Shown piece by piece: positions 10,790 through 22,372 of a DNA stretch of 64,000 bases. The first letter of the stretch is position 1; every line of letters begins with the position of its first letter. The stretch comes from Helichrysum umbraculigerum (lineage: Eukaryota; Streptophyta; Magnoliopsida; Asterales; Asteraceae). A program made the translations under genes and the position numbers. Where the stretch lies: the NCBI GenBank assembly GCA_949592205.1, contig CATIUR010000004.1, forward strand, positions 13,281,501-13,345,500, given 5' to 3'. The notes under the pieces were generated by a model. It was not told the origin of the DNA. It saw nothing but the letters and a program-made list of their open reading frames with translations, and made no database searches.

Positions 10790-13700
10790 CTAAATCTTGT
10801 CATGGAGAGTTACCACCAAGTCATGTGCATCATCAAGCAGTTTCCACACATCCAGATGTCCAGCCATGCTATTACACTCTCTCAGTATTTCATCCATGCT
10901 GCTATACTTCTCTATGATTAGCTTCCTCCTTTGCAGTACACATGCCGCTATTGCATACAGTAACAGGTCATCTGTCGGTGGGGCCCTCAGCCTCATCCTC
11001 CCCCAAGCCGATTTTGTGATTCCCGCCCTGATTGCAGTTTGATCCGCCCACATCACCTCCCACAGACACAGGGTCTGTTCAAAATTCAGCTCTCTCCTAA
11101 ACAAAACCACCACCATTCTGTACACGAAAAAACAATCTTCCGCCTGCAACTCCTCCAGGTGGCGGTACAGATGAGTGTCTTTACCCTTGATGATCTTTGA
11201 CACTATGTTCAACTGCCGCCGTATCCCGACCTCATCAAGTCGGAAATTATGACGGGCTTTCTTCATGAAACCCACAAAGCACCAGAAGGCCTCACTGTCA
11301 TCTTCTACCACTGAGATGATTGGCGAAAGTAGATCACTCATTCCTTGACAGTAACCAATTTCTGGGTCATACAGTGCGTATGCTTCAAGAATTGAAACCA
11401 AGCGTGCAGCATGGAAAATCCTGCACGCTTCCAAATGATTGTAATCCTTTAGACATACACTCTCAGCTAATGTATGTGCCTCGGTTGAACACACTGCTGC
11501 CTGAGATGGTGTGTAAACAATCCATTCGTCATTTGCACGGATAGCGTCCAGACGAATGATTCGTTGCCAGGTGGAAAAGCTTTCAGACCTGTATGAATTT
11601 GAAGTTTTATTCTCTCCCTTGTTAGAGGAAGTGGTGTTGTCTTTACCAATATCGGTTTCTTCTGCGACTATTTCAGGTGTGGGAGAAGGATGCATGTCAT
11701 CGGCTTCTTCAGACGAGTCAGTATCGGAAGAATCGCTTTCACTTTTGACAGTGATTTCACTTCCATCACCATCACCATCACCACCTTCACATGATTGATT
11801 CTGACCAGTCAAGCAGTCTCCCTCAATAGAGACGGCAGTATCATCTAGCGGAGAAGAATCTAGGACTTCACCATCATCTTTGCTGTCTTCCTTGCTGTTG
11901 CTGTTGCTGTTGCTGTTACTGTTGCTGTTGGTTCCACCTTTTTCCGTAATTGGGGTACTCGGATCATTTTGTTTATAAGTTTCTTGACACTGTTCCCTAA
12001 GCTTCTCATACTCTTTCCTGTCAGTATATAGAGTTTAAACATCAACTTTTATAGCACATCTCCTTGTATATTTAAAGGAAAACATATTCTAGATGGGAAA
12101 TAACAGTTTCATGTAGAGATCGGAAGGGGTCATATACCTATTCATAGTTTTAACAGCGTCTCGTTCTTCTTCAGAACTTTTAAGATCATAGCTGCAAAAT
12201 AGAGAAAGCGTGCTCTCAGATAAAATAATAAGTTTCCTCTAGAATGCATCATAAACACGTGAAGTTTAGAAATACACAACTACCAGCTGTATAGCCAATA
12301 TGGGGAGCACTCAGCTAGCCTAGCAACAGCTGCAAAAGCTCCACCAAATGAGGAAAGAAAACTATTTTTCTAGTCTCTTTGGTGTATTTGAAAGCTTTGA
12401 GAGGTCAAACACGGATGAGTGAGGGAGAGAAGGTATTCCTAGGTTGTTTGCATCTAAAATTGCATAGATATCATCAAAACAAAGCAGCTAACCCAAACTG
12501 CTAGACATGCAAATTAAACTAGGGAAGGACTTCTGATCTACTACAAAGCGTTTCAGTCATATAGGTCTGAAAATAGCATTGAACTTCCCTTTTTATGTTA
12601 TTTGATATATCTGCTATCACTTACGCTCACATTTCAACCCTTAGCAACATTCACATTGCAATCGTTCGACTATCCTTCGACTGTGGCAATAAGTCCTTAT
12701 GCTTCCACTTAAGAGCCAGATTTTTGAATACCACCAAATCACCAATATCTTCTTTTTGCTTACTGATCTATGATTCATACATGTATAGCTTAACAAATGT
12801 GTAGACTAACAAGCTAGACAAAATCTAGTAACTAACCACTCACTTCATAGCCTTGTTACGGTACTTCATGCATAATATGTTCATATAAGGATTGAAATGT
12901 TGATGCTTCCCCATTAACATGTAAAAGGTGGGCCACTCATCTAAAAAACACACAAATCTGTGCAAATGTGGCATCACCAGTAGGTCTAAGACTCGTATAG
13001 TTGATAACCCAATTGCACCTACTAACTAAAGATATATTGATTAGAAACAGAATTACATACTAGCTTTGCAGACAAAGGCGTAGAACATGTACTGCAGTAC
13101 TTGAAAGTTGAAACACAACTTTCCACTATTAACTTAATTATTCATTAGTACACATACATCAAAGGTTTCAAAGCTCATAAGTCATAACCATATGCTCTCT
13201 CTGGAAAGAAAGCTTCACTCTTATAATCTTTTCTACACATCAACCCAAAATTGCTATAACCAAGTACTACCCATTACAATGCAAGCAATTAGATCCTTTA
13301 GTGCCCACATACACTCCATAGAGACCCCATACCCCGCCGTAGGCGGGATTGGGTATTGTTGTTGTTGTTGTATACACTCCATAGAGAACATAGCTCAAAT
13401 TACATAATTAAAAACACCCATTAATATTAATATTTAATATAAATATATAAAAGTGTAATAAAGATGTTGTAGGAAGGCAAAAGCCAACTGTTAGTGAGCA
13501 TAACTATAAATCTTACAGAATGCATGAGTTATAAAGAGAGTCATATGTTAACATGCTACCAGGACAAACAGACCAAGATAGAGCTGCTACGAGCATTTCG
13601 ATGTATGGAATGCAATAAATATATAAGAAAGTCACCATAGTACAATCGATAAAAGGTTAAGCAAAAAAAGAAGCTCATTCAGTATGATATCAATGCAAGA

Positions 13701-15013
13701 TGCATATTTTCAGAATCAATATGATCGGCCTTGGGTACTTACACTCCAAGAAGGAACGGCCAGACTTCAGCTCTTAGATCAGGATGAACACCCTGCATAA
13801 AAAGGGAAATCAAAGAGCATAAGCAGTCACACGCATGTAAAAAAACCATTCAAAATGCACTATGCCAGAAAGTAACCAATTCCAAAAAAAACACATTTTG
13901 ACATAAATTTGCACCAAGGCAACAACATACTCCATTTCTAACTTTCTTCAAGAATTTCACTCCACCGTCACATAATCTTCCATCTTCATCAAATAAAGTT
14001 TTCCATTGTTTTGGCTGAAGAGAATGTTTTCTTCTCCTTCTTGACCATGGTGATTGAAGGTGGCCCCTACATCACAATAACAGATGAAAGTTTACCAATT
14101 ATTACAAGCCACATACCAAAGACAAGTAGAAAGTAGCTAGATATAGTATAAAAACTTATAAAACCTCTGTGGTTTGACAAAAACAACAAGTAACAACCAA
14201 CAAAAAAGAAGTGCATAAATGCATTGAGCAAACTTTTCAGAGTTTGAAACTCCACAGTCTACCTCAAACTTTAATATAACTAACTATAACAATTTTACAA
14301 GATTTCATAAATTTGTTACAGTTCATCTACAACACTATCAACATGCCATACACATTAAATTGGTACAAAAAGCATGATAAAAGACTAAAACTATACTAAG
14401 CATGAGCTTGAAACAGAGTTCTATATATTACAAATTATACGTAGCAAGCATCTGAAGAGGCACAACAATCACAACTCCGACTCCCAAGCGAAACGAGGCT
14501 CTTAACTCTTAAGTGAGCCGATACAGAACCCAAAGCTACAGTGCCGAGTTAACTAGAAATAAACTCAAGTTCAGGAAAAATGACAGACATGTTCCTCACC
14601 AGAAGCAAAAAAAAAAAAACTATTCCAGTTTGAACATTTCTTCCCCTAAAAAAATACAAAAATATGAATTACAATATCTGGTTGGACAGCTAGGTGTGTT
14701 GACTACAGGTGTAAAAGGCCTACAACAGATCGGCTAATTAAGTAGAGAAAACAACAGATCAGTGCAAGTTTTGGAGTAAAAAGTTGGAGATCGAGATCTG
14801 GAAAACGCAGAAGAGAGATGAATGAGGAACTGACCTATTAGTAGAAATTGGTGAGGATGATGATGATGATGACGCAACAATTAATAGAACTGATCGCAAA
14901 TGAATCCACGATGATGACGGAGATGACGATGATGGAGATGAAGATGACGACGATGAAGTGTGAGTCCGCCGGAGTGCTCTCAATAAATATTGTTTCTGTT
15001 GTGATGCCAACAT
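10790..15013 (-). CDS. TBC-domain Rab GTPase-activating protein, five exons
   Basis: Exons on the minus strand: 15013-14835, 14066-13931, 13792-13743, 12191-12138 and 12017-10790. They total 1647 bp (548 residues) and all joins are in phase. TBC proteins speed GTP hydrolysis by Rab GTPases and so switch off membrane-traffic steps. The N-terminus is Ser-rich (SSSSSSSPSSSS), followed by a basic SPWSRRRRKH, then LCDGGVKFLKKVRNGG and the TBC start block HPDLRAEVWPFLLGVYDL. An acidic Ser/Asp-rich insert of about 120 residues splits the domain, as is common in the plant GYP7/TBC1D15-like group. Both catalytic fingers are present: the arginine finger in IRLDAIR (about residue 295) and the glutamine finger in GYCQG (about residue 360). 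The enzyme therefore looks active. A CTG-type trinucleotide run near 11890-11935 encodes alternating Asn-Ser. Intron 3 (12192-13742) carries a small retroposon stub. The start codon is the first Met of the Ser-rich exon and agrees with plant relatives. Confidence 0.92.
13325..13371 (+). mobile_element. Severely 5'-truncated RTE-LINE or SINE stub in a RabGAP intron
   Basis: A 47-bp insert contains a GCCGTAGGCGG hairpin-like word and ends in GGGTATTGTTGTTGTTG. Poly(TTG) tails are typical of plant RTE LINEs and the SINEs they mobilise. It is flanked by a perfect 16-bp direct repeat, ATACACTCCATAGAGA, at 13309-13324 and 13372-13387. This is the signature of target-primed insertion of only the 3' tip of the source element. 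Confidence 0.8.
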
Positions 15014-15169
15014 ATTTCCTCTTTTTGGAGCTTCTAGTAATAAATCTATATCTATATCTATATGTAATAACTCTATATATCTATAAAATGACTTAATTGA
15101 TCCTAATAACTGAAATGATAAAATTAGGGTTCCGATTGATCTATTTCGATTTAGATAAAGTTTTTTTTT

Positions 15170-15478
15170 TTACCTATTAGAGTAAACGAGAGTGGCAGCC
15201 ACGGCGAGACCAGCCATGACCGTCACGGCGATAGCTATTCCGACATTAGATTGAGAGCCGTAACCACTACCACCACCACCACCAACACTGCCGCCGGTAA
15301 TCCAAAAAATCGCACCAACTCCTCCGTCGTTCTTCCCAACGGCAGCGTCAACAAAACCGTAACCTGTCCGACGACCATCACCACCGGAAAAGACGTCGAA
15401 CATCAATGAGAAAAGTGACACCAGTAGCACCAGTGATATTGTTGTTGTTGGTTTTTGCCCTAATTTTATCCACACCAT
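15170..15478 (-). CDS. Small predicted membrane or secreted protein, 102 residues
   Basis: A single-exon minus-strand ORF lies 157 bp upstream of the RabGAP ATG and on the same strand. Residues about 12-30 form a hydrophobic signal-like segment (ISLVLLVSLFSLMF). A Gly-rich middle follows (GGSVGGGGGSGYG), and residues about 78-98 form a second hydrophobic helix (VGIAIAVTVMAGLAVAATLVY) before a basic end. This pattern suggests a small type of plant transmembrane or cell-surface protein, but I do not recognise the family. The ORF could be its own gene or sit within the 5' leader of a long RabGAP transcript. Its biased composition and complete hydrophobic helices favour real coding. The ATG at 15478 is the first in the frame. 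Confidence 0.5.
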   Translation of the reverse strand: MVWIKLGQKPTTTISLVLLVSLFSLMFDVFSGGDGRRTGYGFVDAAVGKNDGGVGAIFWITGGSVGGGGGSGYGSQSNVGIAIAVTVMAGLAVAATLVYSNR

Positions 15479-16525
15479 AACCTCTTTAAACGCCCTTTTT
15501 GAGTAGTTGTTGTTTGTTACTATTCCGATTAATTAATTAAATAATTCTCTCTCTATCTCTAACTGCACATTCTCAAAACTCGAATCTAATTAATAAGTGG
15601 TGTATCGTCGATTAATGATGACGATGATTATTATTATTATTACATATATTTACATTACATATCTCTCTATTTTTCTTATTTTTCTCACCGAAAGTGACAG
15701 TGACACACACTTCTATGAGGACATCTCCATCTTTGTGTGTTTTATGACTTCTATGGAATGGAATGGTAGTTATCAAACAACTTTTACTTTTATGAAGCCC
15801 AAACCCTAGGCCCAAACCTTTTGTCTAACTCTTCTTTTTATAAATCCAACTTTTAAAATGCGATTTCACATTGAAATTTGAATGTTTTGAAGTGGAAAAA
15901 TTTGATAATCTTCGTAATTTATTCGTGAGTTAAATATTTTTATGGAATTGAATGAAATTGTAATTTTAACAAATTTCTCGAACCGATTGCAACCTAAGAG
16001 TAAGTTAGGACACGTGTACCGAAAAACATTTTCTAATTTTCTACGGAGTAGAATTTTTTGTCTCTTTAAAACCATTAAAAACTTAGAAAACGCATTCAAA
16101 TATAAAGAATGGAGTTCTCATTTTCCAAAATAGATAACATAAAAAACCTTAAATCATAGATTCTTTTTTTTTAGAAAACTTATCCGGAAAACTTCAACTC
16201 AAATATGTTATCTAATTTTTTATTCTTCTTAAAAAACTTTTAAAAACCCGAAGGATTTTCCTATATTAACACCCACTTACTTATGGTAGAAGTTGCTAAT
16301 ATATACTTGTACTATGTCCATCTCTATTTTCTGTATCAATATCACTTCATGAATTCAAGTTTGATCAAGAATAGTACTAAGTAGTTAACATATTTATTAG
16401 ATTATATATTTCATGTCATATCAAATACTAATATTTTTATTTAATATAAAAGTAATATTGGTACGTTTATGTGACTTGTGAACTTACATAACGTGATGAA
16501 ATCATGAAATGGAAGGGTCACATAT
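15479..16525. other. Intergenic AT-rich region, nothing supported
   Basis: Contains a short ATT microsatellite near 15625-15645 and CT-rich sequence near 15545-15560 that may belong to the promoter of the upstream minus-strand genes. The short frames on both strands lack support. Confidence 0.5.
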
Positions 16526-16845
16526 CATTAAATTCAATTGGGATTAGTACCTGGAAATGCAACTAACTTGTACCAAATCTCTATTGTGTGTACCCAACTT
16601 ACGTATGCTAATTTTAATGCAACCAACTTTCGAAAATGGTGTTTTTGATGTAACTTGGTGACATGTCGCTCTCTCCATACGCCACGTGGCATGCCATACG
16701 CGCGACACGTCATCAAGTTACATCAAAAACACCATTTTGGAAAGTTGGTTGCATTAAAATTAGTATACGTAAGTTGGGTACACACAATAGAGATTTGGTC
16801 AAAGTTTGTTACATTTCCAGACCCTAATCCCAATTCAATTTAATG
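16526..16845. mobile_element. 320-bp foldback (hairpin) element
   Basis: Two arms of roughly 140-150 bp are near-perfect reverse complements. The outer ends are ATTAAATTCAATTGGGATTA and its inverse at 16824-16844. Further in, AAAAACACCATTTT pairs with its inverse, and the loop lies around 16680 with a CCACGTGG palindrome. The two overlapping short frames (minus 16534-16716, plus 16655-16843) encode nearly the same peptide only because the arms are mirror images. It is probably a MITE; a transcript would fold into a long hairpin. Confidence 0.82.
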
Positions 16846-19282
16846 AAAATAGGAGAAAGGTAAGAACAAGCATTATATTAAAAATGGCATTTAATTCGTT
16901 TTCTACTACGTGAAGTATTTTAACTTTATTTCTCAAAAATAAATATAAAAGCATAGTAAGGTTTAAAATGCTACGTCGACCCTGTGAAAATTCTGCAAAT
17001 AAATATGTAAATATAACTTTATCAAGCATAAATAAATGCATTTAATTAGATATAACAAGAATTGTTATTGTTATTGTTATGTTATTATTAAATGGAAATC
17101 AATATACGACAGTATTACTAATAACTACCACCAAACACCCAATGTTTGTACGAATAAAAAATTATATCTTGATTTAAAAAGGAAAAAAAAAAAACATTTT
17201 AAAGTAATTAATTTTTTTATGAAAATAAATTAATGAATTATTTGTTGATTGTTCACTTTAATAACTATAGTCTTAAATAAATTTCAAATTTACTGTGCTT
17301 TCAAATGATTTCAAATGTCATATATAGCCATTGTTTGTGATATACGTAAAATAGGTTCTCATTCTTTGCTTTATTAAAGGAGAAGGTTGACAACTTTTGG
17401 TCATTCACTTTTCAAATAAATATATTAGTTTCTCTAGATGATAAAATAAGCTTGCATCTTTTTTAATACTTCATAAATTTTCAAACATAATTATTGTAAA
17501 TAGATTTTACTTAGTTTTATAAACACATTTTAAGTTCTTGCAATGTTTTATATACCGATTTGACAGATCGAACCGGAAATTCGAGATTTTAAACCAATAA
17601 TTATTATGGTTTTTGACCTAACGTCCAGTATTCCGGTTCAACTAGCAAACCGTATATATATATATATAGTTTCATACTTTACCTATTTTTCGAATTGAGA
17701 ATTATTCTTTAGTAAAAATAGAATTAAAGCTGTTAAACTTAATTGAAAGAACTAATTTGAAACCTTTTAGTATTTTTTATTGTATTTATTTGTTATATTT
17801 TCATTGTTATTATATACTCCTATTTTACTATAATTAGTATAGTAATAGTAATAGTAATATATAAGAAAAAAAATTACACGGATTGTACATGTGGTTTGTT
17901 CAAAATTGCACAGGTGGTCCCTATTACCAACAACTATTTGTCAACTCCATTAAATTTTGGCACGTGCGATGTATGTGAGGGTACAATGATCATTTAAGTA
18001 AACCAAATGGACCATTTGTATAACTTGTTTTTCTTTTACAAATTTTAAATTCATTTTTATTTAATATATTTTTAATTGTATTTTGTTAATTAATTTTTTT
18101 AATAATCTTTTAAATTTAATTTATATATTTTAATTAAATTTATTCAATCGATCGATGTGGAATCGAACCTCTAACCATTTTAATTAAAAAAATCAGTTTT
18201 TTTAAACCTTAATTGTATGTAAAGGTTAATGAGTTAGATTAGTAGTCCGTACTTGTGGAGTTAGTCGCTCACTTTCACTCATTGACTCTTAGTTCTGTTA
18301 AAGTTAAAAAACAATAAATTAAATATTGTTTTGATTATTTCAAGTCATTTATACCGACCTGGAGTTGATAGATACAACAAATAAGTTACTTGTTACACCA
18401 AAGGGTACAATCATTAAAGCACACAGTACAAATCCAGTGAGTTAAAATTTTGGTGTATGAATAAAAATGTTGTTGTATTTATCACTACTCATACCGAAAT
18501 GGTACATCTTAAATAAAGAATATATATTTTAAAATACTATAAATAGAGTGAGTATAAGCACCTTGAACCTGGTCATGAATCAACTAACTCCAAAATCAAA
18601 GCTTTCACTATTATAATTTGATTCGCACAAACTACTATTGATTTGTCACAATATTCATCATACACGATAATTTAATACTCACATTCAAATGTGTGCAATT
18701 ATCCCCTTAATCTCTAATAAAAAAAACTGCTTAAAGTAACTTCGAGAAATTAGTTTGAGCTTATGAAAAGAGGAATTATCTAAAAACTTCTTATATATCA
18801 TTTTTCTCGTGTTTATTGTCCCTGATGTTAATTCATATATTAAATCTACAGTTTCAACTATTTTTCCAAACACTTATAACGTAATAAAAACTTCAACTTC
18901 TAGCTCTTAATATAAATTTCGGCTAGCAACGAGCTTCAGCTATAAATGAAATGGTTTGAACTATATATGATATATATTATCTCTAGAATGTCAAATAAGT
19001 ACTTGTAAGATCTTGGACTATTTAGTTGGAATGTAAACGAGATAAATATATGCCTCGAAGTCTATTTCTTTATAGATACAACCTTCTATTTTCATTTCAT
19101 GCGAATAATAAGATCGTATTATTTGTTTTATAAAAAATGGATGAAACATGGGTTAACATGACTCGATTCGTGTTAAAGAAAATAACAAAGTTGGACATGT
19201 TAGCAACACATTCCACCCATTCAATCATTTGTATGAAACAAATACGTTACGAAAGTATACTAATAGCATATGTATCTAGTAG
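16846..19282. other. Gene-poor AT-rich intergenic DNA
   Basis: No ORF of note. A stretch near 17880-18025 (GCACAGGTGGTCCCT and ACCATTTGTATAAC words) reads like decayed dispersed repeat, but I cannot find its ends. There is an AT dinucleotide run at about 17655-17668. Confidence 0.45.
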
Positions 19283-19458
19283 CATGGGCGGCGCTAGAAA
19301 TTCCTAATGGAGGTGGCAACAAAAATTATTTAGTTATTCTTTATAATTTTGAGGGTGCAAATTTTTAAAATTGTCATTATTACATTAAAAAAATATATGT
19401 AATTTTAAAATTTTTGAGAAGGCATCTACCCCGCTGCCCCATTCTAGCTCCGTCATTG
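19283..19458. mobile_element. hAT-type MITE, 176 bp, copy 1
   Basis: The ends are CATGGGCGGCGCTAGAA and TTCTAGCTCCGTCATTG, flanked by a perfect 8-bp duplication TCTAGTAG (19275-19282 and 19459-19466), as expected for hAT transposition. No transposase is present. A copy of exactly the same length with related ends lies at 27587-27762. Confidence 0.88.
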
Positions 19459-20225
19459 TCTAGTAGCATATGTGTTATCCAATTTTTCAAACTGGTAAGT
19501 TGGATGAGAATAATCGAATATTGTAACACTCCGCAAATTTAAACACGATTAATAATATTAATCACTTGCATTATTAGGTTAATTCCCTACCTGAGTGAAT
19601 TCACAACACACTTTAGAGGTAAGTCTAGCAAAGCCCAACTAGTTAATACGCGTAGTACTACGATTCGTAATTTGTTAAAATTATGTACGAAACAATTGGA
19701 ACAAACGAAACCAAAAATATACGACTGTTGGTGAACAAATTTATTTAATAAAACGAAATTATTAAATAACGTCATTAACAATTAAATATTATGTCAATAA
19801 TATTTACATATCATTTGATAACATAAAACGTAAATTTGTATAATTAAAATGAACCAAAGTTTAAAAATTTTGTAACTAAATTAAATTGGTTTCATAAAAA
19901 GATCTTAATTAAAAACATAATGAAATATGTAATTAAAAATGCATTAGTTAAAATAATGTAACATTTAACGATCGGGTAAACAAACACGGGACGAAAATGC
20001 AGGAGATGAAAATGGGGAACCAAAACCCACTCCCACCTCCCAACTTTCTTTCATTTCATTTTATTTCTCTCTTTCCTCATCTCTTTTTCTCTCAACTCTC
20101 TCTCTCTCTCTAAATTCAACCAACAATCACACAAATCATACAAATACTACATCAAAAACGCGCCGAATCAACTAACCAATTAGAGAAAAACGATCACCTT
20201 GCAACGATCTACACAACCATCTTTT

Positions 20226-20252
20226 CGGATTTCAAATCCGATACCCGTAAGT
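20226..20252 (+). promoter_or_regulatory. Conserved LTR hairpin followed by splice-donor-like GTAAGT
   Basis: CGGATTTCAAATCCG (20226-20240) is a short hairpin, followed by GTAAGT at 20247-20252, 725 bases into the LTR. The same arrangement occurs at 34891-34918 and 52428-52456 in sister LTRs. A CT-rich tract about 130 bp upstream could be the transcription initiation region. The role as the donor of a spliced leader is inferred. Confidence 0.5.
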
Positions 20253-20405
20253 TTCCGACATCTTCGTAAACTCTTAGATTTTGACGTTTCCTCCAATATT
20301 CCTTGTTTATAATACTTAGATTACCATGCTTTAGTGTTCTAACAACTGAAAATGTCCAAAAATCGACCCAAAACTCGTTTTTCCCGAATTGTTCGTCGAA
20401 CAGTC

Positions 20406-20635
20406 CGCTACGTCGCATCTGGCTTGGGCTAAATGCGACGTCAGTCCCTACGTCGCAGAACATCTCACAACGTCGCATACTGCGACGTCACCTTTAACGT
20501 CGCATTAAATTGCGAAATCACACATAGCGACGCCGACCCTTACGTCGCACTAGACCCTGACGTCGCATATAGCGACATAAGCGCCTACGTCGCACGCAAC
20601 GTCGCACGCGACGTGGTACCTAACGTCGCACAAGT
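20406..20635 (+). repeat. Array of ACGTCGC / GCGACGT motifs in LTR
   Basis: About 14 occurrences of ACGTCGCA-like words and their complements lie within 230 bp, in both orientations and unevenly spaced. ACGT-cored and TGACG-type words are known plant bZIP binding cores; binding here is inferred. Frames running through this array are artefacts of the repeat. Confidence 0.75.
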
Positions 20636-21281
20636 CAGAACCCTAAAAACACATTTTAAAAAGTCAAAGTTACTGTAGAAAAGCCAAATTTTACTGTAGC
20701 AGTACTGTAGCAAATGAGATAATAACATTTTTGAACTATTGTTTCAAAACATCACCAACAAGTCGTATACATTTTCACAAACAACGAAATACAACGTAAA
20801 CGTTTAACAAATACCTTGGACATAACTTGGTTGTACGAACACTAACATGGATGATTAGCTTAGACATCAACATATTTATTAATCTCATACGTTTAGGACG
20901 TTAGGAGATCTCGGACTGTACTTGGGCTTAGGTTTGCTAGCACTCGCACAACTACTTGACTCGAACAAGTGAGTTCACAGCCCCTACTTTTACTGTTTTA
21001 ACTGATTTTGAACAGGGGTGGAAAACATAGTCAAATACTTTTATACAAACATGATTGTATACTATTTTACTCAAACAAGTAGAGTACTTTGAACTGGTAA
21101 ACTGATAAACAAACTAACGATTTCAAAGTAATATGTAATACTGTCCGCACGTGACCCAGGTACGGGTCTTAGGGGGAGTGTTACATAATACTTCCATACT
21201 ACTAATGCTGTAAACACATGAACATGTTTTGAGAACGCTGGAGGATAACCAGCAACACTTTATATAATGGTCTGGGTAAAG

Positions 21282-21480
21282 AAAAGTCCCTACTGACATG
21301 GGCAACACTATTGAAAAGTCCCTACGAACATGGGCAACACTATTGAAAAGTCCCTACTGACATGGGCAACGCTATTGAAAAATCCCTACTGACATGGGCA
21401 ACACTATTGAAAAGTCCCTACGAACATGGGCAACACTATCTGAAAAGTCCCTACTTGACATGGGCAACACTACTAAAAAG
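21282..21480 (+). repeat. 32-bp minisatellite in solo LTR, about six to seven copies
   Basis: The unit reads AAAAGTCCCTACTGACATGG followed by GCAACACTATTG, with CGA/TGA variants alternating between units and small length changes in the last two. It lies in the 3' half of the LTR. No such array is evident in the sister LTR at 34185-36609, so it expanded within this copy or subfamily. Confidence 0.85.
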
Positions 21481-22372
21481 ACTGGGTTTCCTACTAACAT
21501 GGACCCACTAAATGATTTGGATACCTACATTCCTACTATAACTTGAACTATACTTTTGGGGCAATATCCCAACGAAACACATCTATGACTAGGATACGTA
21601 TAATCCTACAAAACATATTTGAAAACAGGATACTGATTTCCTACAACTACTAGGATACTAACATTCCTACAAACAACTATTTGGAAACATATTTGGTTTT
21701 ACGAGCTATACTTTTGGGTGACATCCCAACGATACGTTATAAACAACAGTGGTTTATCACAACTGAACTTGTAAACATAAAACCTGTGAATTCACTCAAC
21801 CTCGTTGTTGACTTTTACTATGTTTTTCAGGGAATTAGCTGCGCATGTAAGAATCGCCAACACACATGGAGAATTAGGCGACCCGTGAAGCTTTAGGATG
21901 CCAACTTTTTGACAACTGGATTTCTTTTGTATAACTAAAGCTGTTTTAGTCATATTTACGAAATCTACTTTTGTAAACTTGATAATTTTTTTATAACTTA
22001 CGATTTGATAAATCGTAAACTTGTAACTATTACATTTGGCATCTTAATATATTATGTTCTGTTGTAATCATAAGCTCTGATACGTATGCATGCTTTGTTA
22101 TTGTGGCACCCCCGTACTTAATCCAAATGCTTCCGCTAAACGAATTTGGGGGTGTTACAAATATTATAAGAATCTTCTTTCACATGATAACTTTATGTGT
22201 GTGTGATGAGAATTAAGGGACAGGACAACTACATGGATGCAGCCATTCACATGGATTTTTAATTGCAAATCACATGGCAATATGGCATAATTTATTTGCT
22301 ATTATCAAAACACGAGATACAGTAGTATATACTCCGTATTTTAGTTAATTAACTAACTCAAACCCCGACCAT

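Larger units (their letters stand above)
19522..22159 (+). mobile_element. Solo LTR, long-LTR family, 2638 bp
   Basis: It starts TGTAACACTCCGCAAATTT and ends AATTTGGGGGTGTTACA, with inverted complementary ends, and is flanked by a perfect 5-bp duplication AATAT (19517-19521 and 22160-22164). There is no primer site or internal domain, so the full element was lost by LTR-LTR recombination. The family recurs at 34185-36609, 51698-63979 and, in part, 29641-30105 plus 45289-46264. Such long LTRs with TGTAACACC ends are usually Ty3/gypsy in plants; that class is inferred. Inside are a CT-rich block, a hairpin with GTAAGT (20226-20252), an ACGTCGC motif array and a 32-bp minisatellite. Confidence 0.9.

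Noticed and set aside
16534..16843. Two overlapping ORFs on opposite strands with nearly the same peptide
   Set aside because: They are the two arms of the 320-bp hairpin read outward from its centre, so the similarity comes from the inverted repeat.
17880..18025. Possible dispersed element with GGTGGTCCCT words
   Set aside because: Reads like decayed repeat, but no terminal repeats, tail or duplication could be paired, so it is not called.
20433..20678. ORF of 81 codons on the plus strand with a repeated Asn-Val-Ala pattern
   Set aside because: It runs through the ACGTCGC motif array of a solo LTR; the peptide pattern is produced by the DNA motif and does not match a protein family.
21282..21480. 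Regularly spaced repeats resembling a CRISPR array
   Set aside because: The units are contiguous 32-bp tandem copies without unique spacers, inside a plant LTR; there are no cas genes.
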